Source: Sorghum bicolor (Eukaryota; Streptophyta; Magnoliopsida; Poales; Poaceae). Taken from it: DNA of 64,000 bases. A program made the translations under genes and the position numbers. Location of the stretch: the NCBI RefSeq assembly GCF_000003195.3, contig NC_012878.2, positions 58,094,629-58,158,628 of the forward strand. Direction: 5' to 3'. Shown piece by piece: positions 21,800 through 32,050 of the stretch. How positions within the stretch are numbered: position 1 is the stretch's first letter; each line of letters starts with the position of its first letter. The notes below the pieces were generated by a model. The model was not told where the DNA came from, ran no database searches, and saw only the letters and a list, made by a program, of their open reading frames with translations.

Positions 21800-23875
21800 A
21801 TGCTGAGGAATCTGGTCCGGTCGGGTCAGCTCGCCGACGCGAGGAGCCTATTCGACGCGATGCCGCACCGCGATGAGGTGGCCTACGCCACGCTCCTCTC
21901 GGGCTATGCCATGGCAGCCGACTTCCCGGGCGCCATGGCGCTCTTCTCCCGCTTCCGCGCCTCCTACCCGCCTCACGCCGCCGCGGACCCGTTCATCCTC
22001 AGCCCCGTCCTCAAGGCGTGCGCTTCCGCCTCCGCCTCCGCTGCCGCCGGCGCCGGTGCCAGCGTAGGGCTCCTCCACCTCCCCCAAGCCGCGGCGGCGG
22101 CCGCGCTGCACGCGTTCGCCGTCCACTCCTCCGCCGTGTCGTCCGTGTTCGTCTCCACGGCGCTCGCGGACGCCTACGCCAAGGCCGGCAGCCTCGAACT
22201 GGCGCTCCAGGTGCTCGACGAAACGCCCTGCAAGAACGTGGTCTCTTGGACCACGCTCGTCGCCTCGCTGGCACGGGGCGGTCGGCGGCACGACGCGCTC
22301 CGCCGCTTCGCCGAGATGCGGGCCTCCGGCGTGGACTGCGACTCCCACGCCTGCGCGGCCGCGCTCACGGCGTGCGCCGGTGCGGGGCTGCGGGCACGCG
22401 GCCGCGAGGTGCACGCGCTCTGCGCCAAGCTCGGCCTCGACGCCGTGCCCTTCGTCGCCAACGCGCTCGCGGCGCTGTACGCGCGGTGCGGCGACGTCGA
22501 CCGCGCGCTGGCCGCGGTCGGCCGCATGGGCACGCGCGACGTTGCCGCGTGGACGACGCTGATCGCCTCCTACGTTCAGACCGGCCGCGCGGAGGAAGCT
22601 ATCGAGGCGTTTGTCAGAATGCTTCGCAACGAGTCGTCAAATTCTGCATCACCGAATGAGTATACTTTCTCTGCTGTAATTGCTGCGTGTCCAAATATTG
22701 AACGTGCCTATCTTGGAGAGCAGTTACATGCACAAGCTGCGCGAAGAGGGCTATCTCATACCCGCTCTGTGGCGAATTCCCTTGTCAAACTCTATGCACG
22801 CCGTGGCCGTCTTTCAGCTGCTGATGCTATCTTTCGGGAGAATGCTGTCAAGGATGTTGTCTCCTGGAGCACAATTATATCAGGATATGCACAGGAAGGC
22901 CTGGTCGAGGAGTCTTTTGCCTTGTTCTCAGAAATGCGGCATCACAGCAGCTGCCCTCGGCCGAATGAGTTTACTCTTGCCAGTCTCTTCAGTGTGTGTG
23001 CAAGTGCTGCATCACTGTATGCTGGACGCCAGCTGCATGCACTCGCTGTCGCTGCTGGACTTGAACACCATGCGATGGTCAGGAGTGCGCTCGTTAACAT
23101 GTATGGAAAGAGTGGTAGCATGACAGATGCTAATGTCATATTTTCCAGTCGCACTAGAGATGATGTGATTTCATGGACTGCAATGATCGTTGGGCATGCT
23201 GAGCATGGTCACAGCAAAGAGGCATTTCAACTGTTTGAGGAAATGTGCCGTGTCGGGCTAAAGCCGGACCATGTTACGTTCATTGGTGTACTCACTGCGT
23301 GCTCTCACGCAGGAGAAGTTGAGCTCGGATTGAGATACCTCAATGCAATGAACAAATGCTACGTGGTGGAGCCTGAAAAGGAGCACTATGGTTGTGTTGT
23401 TGATTTGTTAGCCAGAGCTGGTAGAATACATGAGGCTGAGGAGTTGATTGGAAGAATTGCTGCTGATGGAAGAGATGGTGTGGTTTGGACATCTTTGCTT
23501 AGGGCATGTGCTGCTCGAGGGGCAGAGGAAACTGGAAAGAAAGCTGCAGAGAGGATGATGGAGGCAGAGCCATGGGGTTCAGGAGCACATGTGGCGATGG
23601 CAAATCTCTATGCTAGCAAGGGGCAGTGGCGTGAGGCAGCACAGGAACGCCATTTGATGAAGCAGAAAGGTGTTCTAAAAGGTGCAGGGTGGTCATCAGT
23701 CGAAGTTGGAGGGGACGACAGGGGGGTTGGAGTGTTTGTTTCAGGAGATCGGACAAATCCCCATGACAATGCAATCTACATGATGCTTGAGCTGATATAC
23801 TATGGTGCCGGAATGGTTCACCAAATCCCTGATCAGTTGGATTTAGGATCTGAAGTGGAGCTAACAGTTTACTAA
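21800..23875 (+). CDS. Pentatricopeptide repeat protein, PLS class, E subgroup
   Basis: An intronless 691-codon gene. The start is the first in-frame ATG (MLRNLVRSGQLADARSLFDAM). Tandem PPR motifs fill the protein: recurrent SLFDAMPHRDEVAYATLLSG, NVVSWTTLVASLARGG, DVAAWTTLIASYVQTG, DVVSWSTIISGYAQEG and DVISWTAMIVGHAEHG units, about 35 residues apart, alternating with longer L and S motifs. The C-terminus carries the E-type extension (GVVWTSLLRACAARG, KGAGWSSVEVGG) but no DYW tripeptide or deaminase signature, so it is an E/E+ protein. Such proteins bind organellar RNA and recruit an editing factor, or act in RNA processing. The N-terminal targeting peptide is not clear-cut. The 5' half is much richer in GC than the 3' half, as in many grass genes. 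It resembles the PCMP-E family around Arabidopsis At3g47840, from memory. A damaged copy of its 3' end lies at 25434-26385. Confidence 0.92.
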   Translation: MLRNLVRSGQLADARSLFDAMPHRDEVAYATLLSGYAMAADFPGAMALFSRFRASYPPHAAADPFILSPVLKACASASASAAAGAGASVGLLHLPQAAAAAALHAFAVHSSAVSSVFVSTALADAYAKAGSLELALQVLDETPCKNVVSWTTLVASLARGGRRHDALRRFAEMRASGVDCDSHACAAALTACAGAGLRARGREVHALCAKLGLDAVPFVANALAALYARCGDVDRALAAVGRMGTRDVAAWTTLIASYVQTGRAEEAIEAFVRMLRNESSNSASPNEYTFSAVIAACPNIERAYLGEQLHAQAARRGLSHTRSVANSLVKLYARRGRLSAADAIFRENAVKDVVSWSTIISGYAQEGLVEESFALFSEMRHHSSCPRPNEFTLASLFSVCASAASLYAGRQLHALAVAAGLEHHAMVRSALVNMYGKSGSMTDANVIFSSRTRDDVISWTAMIVGHAEHGHSKEAFQLFEEMCRVGLKPDHVTFIGVLTACSHAGEVELGLRYLNAMNKCYVVEPEKEHYGCVVDLLARAGRIHEAEELIGRIAADGRDGVVWTSLLRACAARGAEETGKKAAERMMEAEPWGSGAHVAMANLYASKGQWREAAQERHLMKQKGVLKGAGWSSVEVGGDDRGVGVFVSGDRTNPHDNAIYMMLELIYYGAGMVHQIPDQLDLGSEVELTVY

Positions 23876-23975
23876 GTCATCCTGAAAGAAGCACTTACTG
23901 AAAGGGAGAAATTTACATGGTACCCTGTCATGATGAAACATCCATCAGAGGACAACATAAGGATACACATTGTAT

Positions 23976-25433
23976 CCTTCTCTTCGGTTGCTTCAAGTTA
24001 TGATACCCGTCCATTTATCCTATCTTTCCTTTTTTGTGGTTGGTTTTGCCCTATTCTAAAGGCACCATCTAATCCTTACTTAGGCATCTGATATTTTGTC
24101 TGATGGAAATAAATCACTACATTTATGGCTGATGTATTTCTAATAAATGGAACATAGTGTAGCATCTCTAGACCATGGAGATCTCAAATGTGTTTATGAT
24201 TAATCTAACTCTTTTTTTATTCATGGCTGTTCAGATATTTTTCATGAAGTGAGAAGAAAGCTGGATAACAAAAGGAGGTTAGTAGATGCATGAATTCTTT
24301 ATAGCCCCAGCTTTTCTATAGGTTCATTGTTTTTTTTAGAGTTCCCTTTCCGCTGCAATGCGAGTTTGGGGTCATTAATTATGCAAGCTTGCACTGAATG
24401 GAGGTTCACTGTTGTATTTTCCATCCTTTGATTTTTGTGTGAGATTTGCCTTTTCACTGCAATGTGAGTTTAGGCCATTGATTGTGCAATCTTGCACTAA
24501 TGGGAGACTTGGATTTCTCCCATGGTATGCACTGGCTGATATGTTGTATTGCTGTATTATGCCATTCTTGCCAACCATCGGTGATTCAGTCATTGCCAAT
24601 ACACCAAATCTTGTGCCCAAGGAATACAACAAAACTGTTTTCACATTAGAAGTAAGTCATGGCGCAGCAAACACTGCCGGAACCAGGGGGTGGCCAGCAG
24701 AGGCCACCCCCACCACCACCACACACACACGCGCACCCAAACACAGCGAAAAGTTTTTAATACATGTAGATATTTCAATTGCATAGCACAAAAATATATA
24801 TATGTAAAAGCATTTTAAAAACTATTAAGACATACACTTAAGAGATATATATTTATCACATTTATGAGGTGCCATCATATTACTTGCCCCCCCCCCCCCC
24901 CCCCCCCCCTTAATCAAAAGTCCTAGTTCCGCCACTGCAGCAGATGAATTACTAAATGGTGCTATTGAGTCATACTCTGTACCTAAAGATCCTTCTTCAC
25001 TTGATTTGGTCTCTCCAGCAAAAGGAACAGATGTTGAAGCTCCTTCCTTGAGTGATAATGCACAAGGTTCATTGACGCCGGATGTCAATGAAGATGGCGT
25101 TGAAAAATACACAAATTCGGAAGAGGGCAATACAGAAAGTTTGGCAATTTTTGGACAGTTTTCTGCTTATGGTAATGATATGCAATCTGAATATACTGAA
25201 GTTGTCACTCATTAAGATGATGCCTCGATTGAGAAAACAGATGACTTTCAGTCCCAAGGCCTTTCATTCTGAGTATAACCAACGTAAGTCAAAATGAACA
25301 TCATTTTCCTTACCTATATTTTCTGGATGTGGTTGTTCAACTTATATGGTTCTTATAAGACCCTAACACTAAGTAAGTCTGAAGTACTTATTTGTTCAAC
25401 TTATGTAAGTGTCTGTCGGTTTGAGGTTACATG
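23976..25433 (+). pseudogene. Decayed partial copy of the GIP1-like gene (intron 1, exon 2 and exon 5 regions)
   Basis: Blocks match the intact gene at 51561-60857 in order: 23976-24130 with intron 1 near 52545-52690; 24190-24300 with exon 2 and flanks (54545-54680, gaagtgagaagaaag); 24300-24545 with 54680-54935; 24556-25290 with exon 5 (56680-57140; shared protein-level VPKEYNKTVF and EGNTESL); and 25290-25420 with the start of intron 5. The counterparts of exons 3 and 4 are absent. Exon 5 is split by a hAT element and has a stop at 25213-25215, so no product is expected. It sits directly between the PPR gene and the broken PPR copy. Confidence 0.85.
24672..24936. mobile_element. Small hAT-type element inserted in the GIP1-like pseudogene
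   Basis: This 265-bp element begins CACTGCCGGAACCAGGG and ends CCTAGTTCCGCCACT. It is flanked by gcagcaaa (24664-24671) and gcagcaga (24937-24944), an 8-bp target duplication with one change. The intact gene shows the empty site (gcgcagcagatatattgcc near 56783). It contains a run of 23 cytosines (24887-24909). There is no coding capacity. Confidence 0.82.
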
Positions 25434-26385
25434 CAGTGTCGGGCTAAAGCTAGACCATGTTACATTCATTAGTGTACTCGCCGCTTACTCACACACAGGG
25501 GAAGTTGAGCTCAAACTGAGATACCTCAATGCAACAAACAAAAGCTGCGGGCTGGAGCCTGAAAAGGAGCACTACGGTTGTGTTGTTGATTTGTTGGGCA
25601 GAGCTGTTAGAATCATGAGGCTGAGTTGATTGGAAGAGATGGTGTGATTTGGACATCTTTGCTTAGGGCATGTGCAGCTCAAGGAACAGAGGAAAGTGGA
25701 ATGAAAGCTGCAGAGAGGGTTATGCAGGCAAAGGCATGGGGCTCAGGAGCACATGGGTCAATGGCAAACCTCTATGCTAGCAAGGGGCAGTGGCGTGAGG
25801 CAGCACAGGAATGCCATTTGATTAACCACAAAGGTGTTGTAAAAGGGGCAGGGTGATCATCAGTTGAAATTGGAGGAGACAAGTGGGGTTGGAGTGTTTG
25901 TTTCAGGAAACCAAACAAATCGCCATGACAATGCCATCTAAGTACATGATGCTTGAGTCGATGTACAAATGGCAGTGGAGAAGAAGAGGCTTAAGGCAAG
26001 TGCAGATGGAGTGATTCAAATACAATATAGTTACATATTCAAGATTACGATTTAACATGATGACAAATCAATAGTTATTTAGTCCCCACACTCAAGTATA
26101 TAAAGGGTGGATGGAACCCTCTGACAATCCTTGAATTTACCAAAAGTGAAGTTTCTGGTGCTTCTAGGCTTGTCAATCACTAAACCAATTGAATCTACTT
26201 TCCCTCTTCTAACCGGTATTTACGGAGCTGAAATGGTTCGCCATATCCGTGATCAGTTTGATTTAGAATCTGAAGTGGAGCTAACAGTTACCTGAGTAAT
26301 CTCAAAAGAAGCACTTACTGAAAGGGAGAAATTTACATGGGGCCTTTCTCATGACAGTATCCACCGGAGGATTTCATAAGGTCTG
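25434..26385 (+). pseudogene. Decayed copy of the PPR gene 3' end
   Basis: From TGTCGGGCTAAAGC it follows the intact PPR gene from about 23251 to beyond its stop codon (aagaagcacttactgaaagggagaaatttacatgg is shared just after the stop). Damage includes a frameshift near 25607, a loss of about 20 bases near 25625, and a TGG-to-TGA change giving a stop at 25854-25856. About 250 bases around 25965-26215 have no match in the intact gene. No functional product is likely. Confidence 0.85.
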
Positions 26386-28357
26386 TTCATCTCTCTCCTC
26401 TTTTTTGTGCTACTGCTTTGTGGGAAATCTGTAGACTAATGCTGTATTGATCTCATACAGGTCTTGATAAGGTGAGTGCAACATTTAGCATTCAGACATC
26501 TAGGGTGCACTGAATTCCAGTCCAAGCAAGCATTCTAAAAACAGCATCCTATCCCAAACAAATTAAAATTTCTGTGCCTGGTACAAGCTGAATCGTGCCC
26601 AAGTTAATATCTGCATCAGAGTATTCTAAAAAGGAATTCTATCCCAAGGAAATTAAAACACCTGTGTCTGGTACAGCTGAATCATGTCCAAGTTAATATG
26701 TGCATCAGATTTGTATTGCAGAAGCCCATTCTTCAGTCTGCCAAACTGATGTAACCTTGGTGCATTGCTCGAGTGACTTGGAGCAAAGTTGAATGTGACT
26801 ATCTGCCTGATGAGCCTTTTTACAGCAAAAGCATGCAAGAGTGTCTGTGTCATATTCATTCTTTTCGAAAGGGGAGCCAGCCACCATATGGAAGGAAATT
26901 TACTCTTCACAATCACAACAGCATTAGCACATCCATGTTGCACTGGTCTTTAAATTTGTGCACTAGTAGTAAATTGTTTCTTGGTTACTAGGTCAATATT
27001 GCTGTACAGCCTGATCATGTTAATGTTACAATAATAGAGGAGTTAACTTTATCCCATGTGCCAACTGATCACATTTTTACTTTAGAACGTTGACAATAGA
27101 GTGATGTAAAGGTTAATGATGTCTATTCTATTATACAGCCTTTTGACTTTTGTCTGTGTTGAGATGCCAGGTCCTGGTGCAAATTTTCTGTGCTTGGTTT
27201 CATGAGCTAGAGATTGCCACAAGAAGTCTCTTTTTATCCTTTTGTGTGAACGTGTTGGTTGTTGAAGAACCAAGTACATTTGTTTCATGAGTAGTAAATG
27301 AGTGGAATCTGGATATTCAAAGTGCAAGGAGAATTCCGTTTTGTGTTGAATGGTGCTATAACTTTGTGTAAAATTTTCTGTGCCTTGCTTCATGGGCTAC
27401 ATGCTGCCAGAAGCCTCTGCTTATTTTCTGTGTTACAAGTTGAGGAACCAATTCATCATGCGTAGTAATTGAAATGGAATATGGTATACATTGGTTTCAT
27501 TGATTATGAGTAGTAACTGAAATGGGATCTGGATATTCAAAGAACATGTTGGAAGTTTTGTCGCAGGGATCAATCAGCAAACAGCACTGTTAATCCCTTT
27601 TTTCAGATATGATCATTGCATCATTCTTTTACACATCTTTTTGCACAACATGAAGCAGGTGAGGCCCATGAGCAGAACACAGTGCATTGTATTTGAGCAG
27701 AGGTGGGGTTAGGGCAGCACTTGAGTTAGAAAGAAACAAAAAAATCAGCGGTGATAGATACTAGCGGAGTGGTAGCAATGATGCCGCTTTGGCGAGCTTA
27801 GGCTTGGGGAGACGCTTTAACTAACCCCAGTCCTACTCATCTCTCCATCCACAGCCGTCTGTAAAGCTCAATCCGGCGGTGACTTCGAGGCACCAAAGCC
27901 AGGCAGGGCCCCTAACCGGAATCATGAGTGTCCCAAAAGCGCGCAGTAGTATCACACTGTCACTAGTCTAATATCTGCAATGATGGGAGTCAGAGATGGC
28001 TGGTGGATCAACTCCTCCAAATTGCACTACTGGTAGAAAACAAAAGAGAAGGGAAGGAAACAAATCACTAATCAATGATCATCAAGGGCAAAGCAAAGCT
28101 ACCGGGCGGCTTTAGTGTTAGTGTCTACTCCTACATAGGAGTAGTAATATAATACTACTGGTATACTATTACCACTGAGTTAATTAGTCCTACTACATGA
28201 CACTACGGAGTACTAGCTCTCATCATAACCTTCTAGAAATGAAAAGGTAGCTAGCTAGCCGAAAAGAAAACATAAAAAGAAGCTCTGATTTCTTGGCTTT
28301 AAACATGCAGTTTGCGAGCATGCATCTGAAGCAGACGAGCTCCATTTGCACGGCTAG
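26386..28357. other. Intergenic sequence with local duplications, no recognised gene
   Basis: A segment of about 95 bp around 26525-26620 (aattaaaatttctgtgcctggtacaagctgaatc) recurs at about 26635-26710 with changes. A second loose pair starts at about 27185 and 27370 (aaattttctgtgc...ttcatg). The rest has no supported gene. Confidence 0.4.
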
Positions 28358-28564
28358 CTAGTAGTAGATAGCACTAGAATCAATTCTAGTATTAGCTTCT
28401 GGTCCCTCTTTGTAGCTCCACTGTGTGCGGGGAGCAGGAGTGGTAGCCATCTTAGCCGATCGACGTGTTGAGCCCAGGATCACCGCCACGCCACCGCCAC
28501 CACCTCCAAAAGCCAGGACACCTCGAATAATCCACCGATCGTGCTGCGTGTGCTGCTCCGGCAT
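28358..28564 (-). CDS. Possible small protein, unknown function
   Basis: A minus-strand frame from ATG 28564 to the stop at 28358 encodes 68 residues. It begins MPEQHTQHDRWIIRGVL, has a hydrophobic glycine-rich stretch (about residues 11-30: VLAFGGGGGGVAVIL) that could cross a membrane, then a polar tail ending IDSSAIYY. A tatatac element on the minus strand near 28945 could serve as its TATA box, with a long GC-rich leader between. The frame is open well upstream of this ATG (to 29032), so the start is uncertain. I recognise no family. It may be a chance frame. Confidence 0.22.
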   Translation of the reverse strand: MPEQHTQHDRWIIRGVLAFGGGGGGVAVILGSTRRSAKMATTPAPRTQWSYKEGPEANTRIDSSAIYY

Positions 28565-30284
28565 CGGAGCCGCGTGAGCGAGGCCGCCACCGCCAGAAGC
28601 CAACAAGTGTAGGTGTGGCCGGCCGGGAGGACAGGGGCATCGGCGATAATTGAGGAATCGCGAATCCGAGACGAAGCGATCCGGTGCGTGCGTGCCTTCC
28701 CTCCGTCGCGGCAGTGACTGTTGACGAGTGGCCGCCGCGCGCCGGGGGGAGCGATAGAAGAGAGGTGTCCTGATTTGGGGCACTTGCGCACTTTGGAAAG
28801 CAGGTCGCAAAGTCGCAGCAGCGCACACAAGTGGCTGCGCCAAAAACACTAGAGCCGGGGGACGGAACGGAATGGAAGGCGGTGCTTTGTCCCGGGCATC
28901 GGATACGGATTCGATGCTTGTTTTGTTCGTTCCTTCGAGGAAAAGTATATATCCGTTCCTTAACACGGTGTGTGTCGTTGAATTTTTGGCAGAGGAGAAC
29001 GCGAACGAGATGGTTTGGTGTGCCACACACACACAGTCCCGACTAGTTAATTACCACGTACTGCAGCGTGATGGCGAGAGAGAGTGTGTGTACATTGCCG
29101 TGTCGGGCCGGGGGGAATAAATAAACCGGTGTTCTCAAAGCGAAAAACGGAATCGTATCCATGCTTATCACATCTCGGAATTAATTCTGTATTATTGTCC
29201 TTCCTTTTTATATAAAGAAAAGTAATAGTAATAATAATATTTCGGAATGATTGATCTACAGCAGATAAGGTTTAGATTTGGATGCACGTGGTATAGAGTC
29301 AATTTATATGTACTAGTAAAAATATGTCCACGCGCTGTAACCGGACGGATAATCTAATTTTGTGATTCCCCTAAAATAATAGTAAGCTAATCTTTGTTGA
29401 ATTTTAGTTGCCTCGGTTCAACCTTAATAAAGAAACTAAGACTCATAATAGGATAATGAAGGATTCATCTAGAAATTGTTTATAGAAGATTGATTGTTTT
29501 TTTCCGCGGTCGAGGGTATAGCACGTTTTTTATTAAGAGGTGAGAAGTACAAGTTAGCTATAAGAGAACCCTCATAACGCAGATTACAAGCAACTACGAT
29601 AGTAGTGTGTAACCTGGAATAAACATAGAAAAATGAAACGGTACAAAGAGAGAGCGACTGCCCTCAACACCCTAAACCTACAACTATGCTTGCGATTAAA
29701 ACAACAACACAAAGGTTCCCTACACAAAGACCAAGTCCGAGGTGGCAAACCATCCACCTAAGAACGCACATCCAAAAGCAATGACAACAAAGCATCCGCC
29801 AACGAACCAAGCGACCACGGCGACAAAGCATCCGTCAACGAACCAAACGACCACGGTGGCCAAGCATCCACCGAGAAGCGGGTCAGACACACTCAGTAGC
29901 AAAGCATTATCAAAGAGGGGCTTAAGTAGGTGCCTATTGGGTGCACATGTTGTGAGTTGAAAGGTAGAAGGTGAGACACACTTTGTACCGTGAAGTGAAC
30001 AGACTCGGACGACCAAGCCGCGACATGAGTAGTGTGTCGCGAACAACATAAGGTTTACAGCACTAAACTCAAAGCGAGAAGTTTAAGAATGAGGGACTAT
30101 AAATGATTAAAAGGTGGCAAAGGACGAAATTTACCATGAGAGGACCAAGGAAGGGAAACTTCGGTATAGCTATAATAAATTGTTATCACAGAAGTTGTGG
30201 CAAAGGACGAAATTTCTGTCTTGCTTGCTGAGAGTTTAGATGGTAAAAGGTTTTAAAGGGTACATATTATCATCTTACAACACA
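28565..30284. other. Intergenic region, no recognised gene
   Basis: The GC-rich part (28565-28900) may be the leader or promoter of the small minus-strand frame. The remainder is AT-rich, apart from a 36-bp minisatellite at 29790-29880. Confidence 0.4.
29790..29880. repeat. 36-bp minisatellite, about 2.5 copies
   Basis: The unit aagcatccgccaacgaacca plus 16 more bases starts at 29790, 29826 and 29862. Because 36 is a multiple of three, the minus-strand frame across it repeats a hydrophobic 12-residue unit (VVVWFVDGCFVA type). No gene is assigned. Confidence 0.85.
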
Positions 30285-30357
30285 GCGCCTGTAGCTCAGT
30301 GGATAGAGCGTCTGTTTCCTAAGCAGAAGGCCGTAGGTTCGACCCCTACCTGGCGCG
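30285..30357 (+). tRNA. trnR-CCU: tRNA-Arg (anticodon CCT)
   Basis: A complete 73-base cloverleaf. The acceptor strands GCGCCTG and CTGGCGC pair (with a T-T at position 6). The D arm is GCTC/GAGC, the anticodon stem TCTGT/GCAGA with loop TTCCTAA (anticodon CCT, reading AGG), and the T arm GTAGG/CCTAC with loop TTCGACC. Internal promoter boxes A (TAGCTCAGTGG) and B (GGTTCGACCCC) are present. There is no intron. The final G at 30357 is the discriminator base and CCA is not encoded, as expected for a nuclear gene. Confidence 0.96.
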
Positions 30358-30362
30358 TTTTT
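30358..30362 (+). terminator. RNA polymerase III T-run terminator
   Basis: TTTTT directly follows the tRNA-Arg 3' end, with a second run (tttttt) about ten bases later. This is the usual Pol III stop signal. Confidence 0.8.
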
Positions 30363-30559
30363 ATTTCACTTTTTTCAAGAATTTGACTTTTTTTTCTTTT
30401 GCACATTCAAACCTTTGAATTTGATTTTTTTTCACTTGCAAATTCAAACCCTATTCGTGTCACTTTTCATAACACAACGGGACTTCACTCATGTCAATTT
30501 TTCCCACGCCACATTTGCACTCTAACTTCGGATAGCACTGCTACTTCATCAGCCTATAA

Positions 30560-30794
30560 GGGCATGTTTGGTTTTGCATCAATAAACTTTAACTCACATC
30601 ACATTGAATGTTTAGACATATGCATGGAGTACTAAATATAGACTATTTAGAAAACTAAAAACACAACTAGAGAGTAATTTGCGAGATAAATCTTTTGATC
30701 CTAATTAATCCATGATTGTACACTAATTGTCAAATAAAACGAAAGAGCTAGCTACAATACCTATTAAACTTTGACACCTCCCACCAAACATCCC
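30560..30794. mobile_element. Tourist-type MITE
   Basis: The element begins GGGCATGTTTGGTTTTGCA and ends CCCACCAAACATCCC, with TAA/TTA next to both ends (30557-30559; 30795-30797). The core (tttagacatatgcatggagtactaaatatagac; atccatgattgtacactaattgtcaaataaaacgaaag) resembles the GGCCTTGTTTAG family but has different termini. Confidence 0.75.
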
Positions 30795-31858
30795 TTAAAC
30801 CACAATCACATTTGCCGTCCTTCTATAAACAAAGCAAACTACAGCAGCCTAGAGCTAGCTAACCATTAACCAAAGTCTATTATGCGTGAGCGTGCAATGG
30901 CGCGGGTAGCCGTATCACCTGCTTGCCCGACATGATTACTGTAATCCGGCACCATCAACAATAGTCAATCATTGCCTCGCACTATTCAAACGCAGCCTAT
31001 CTACACGTACGTATGTGGTACCACCAGGCACCAGCAGCCACAACAGTAGGTATAAAACTAGTGTAATTTATCCAGGGCCAGGATCTTTCTGCAGCCAAAT
31101 TGGTCAAGACCACAAACCTGCTCTTTTGACGGAGGAGAGAGATCGCATGGCTGCCACGATCCAAAGGCAACAGGCAAACACCACCCAGCCCAATCACAAG
31201 GCGACGTCCCGGCCTTCTGGCCGGGCTGCCACGAGAGCGGCGGATCACACCGCCGTGTCCCCCACAACGTCCCCACCTTTTTTTTTTTTGGTTGTTATTG
31301 TTAATCTATATCTATACACCTCGTAGAAATAAAGATGTAACAGTACTAAAAACGGTAAAAAATTTCGGCCGTCCCTATTCTACCTTAGTTTGTTAGACTC
31401 ACTTTCCCATCCATTTGAGCCTCACTTTCATCTCCCGATAACTTCTCATACTGGATTAACCATTTATTGCATCTAGCATTTTATGATCGGACTTGAAATT
31501 TACTCAATTTAATCGAAATAAGGCTATGTCAAGTCCAACTGAACACAATTGCACAACAAAGGTAGATAACTCACTATCACCGGCTCGAGATATCCACTAT
31601 GTAGTTAGTAATAAAGCTACATAGCTACGGCTTTGTTTGCAGACTATTTTAGCTCTTGAAGATCCAAACAAATGATGTAAGCGTTGTCTAAAACTTAGCC
31701 AACTTCACAAAAACTCCATTAGTTCATTGGATCATGAAGATAAGTTAAAATGGTCTAAAGTTTAGCTTTTTTAACTTTAATCAACTAAATTTTAGTCAGC
31801 CGACTAAAGTCTCATCCTATGTTCAAGTGCACCTCCTCCTATAGGGCAGGAGTATTTG
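30795..31858. other. Intergenic, no recognised gene
   Basis: Contains a (T)n tract near 31279-31289. At 31630-31830 there is an old MITE-like stretch (ggctttgtttgcagactattttagc...gtttagcttttttaac) without clear ends. Open frames around 31000-31330 overlap on both strands and look like chance. Confidence 0.4.
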
Positions 31859-32050
31859 GGCCTTGTCCCCGTCACATCAAATCTTTAGACGCATGCATGA
31901 AGTATTAAATATAGACAAAAATAAAAACTGCACAGTTTGATCGAAATTGACGAGACGAATTTTTTGAGTCTAGTTAGTACATAATTGAATAAATACAAAC
32001 GAAAGTGGTACTATTCCTATTTTGCAAATTTTTTTGGAACTAAACAAGGC
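31859..32050. mobile_element. GGCCTTGTTTAG-family MITE, left arm shortened
   Basis: It starts GGCCTTGTCCCCGTCACATC, so the usual sequence between the terminus and the 'cgtcacatc' landmark is deleted. It continues through attaaatatagacaaaaataa to ggaactaaacaaggca. TTG precedes it (31856-31858). Confidence 0.75.

Noticed and set aside
21848..22659. Other-frame and minus-strand frames inside the PPR gene
   Set aside because: High-GC codon bias produces open shadow frames. Only the 21800-23875 frame shows PPR motifs.
28358..29032. A 224-codon minus-strand frame as a single protein
   Set aside because: The upstream two thirds look like non-coding leader sequence with no domain. Only the last 68 codons were kept, as a weak candidate.
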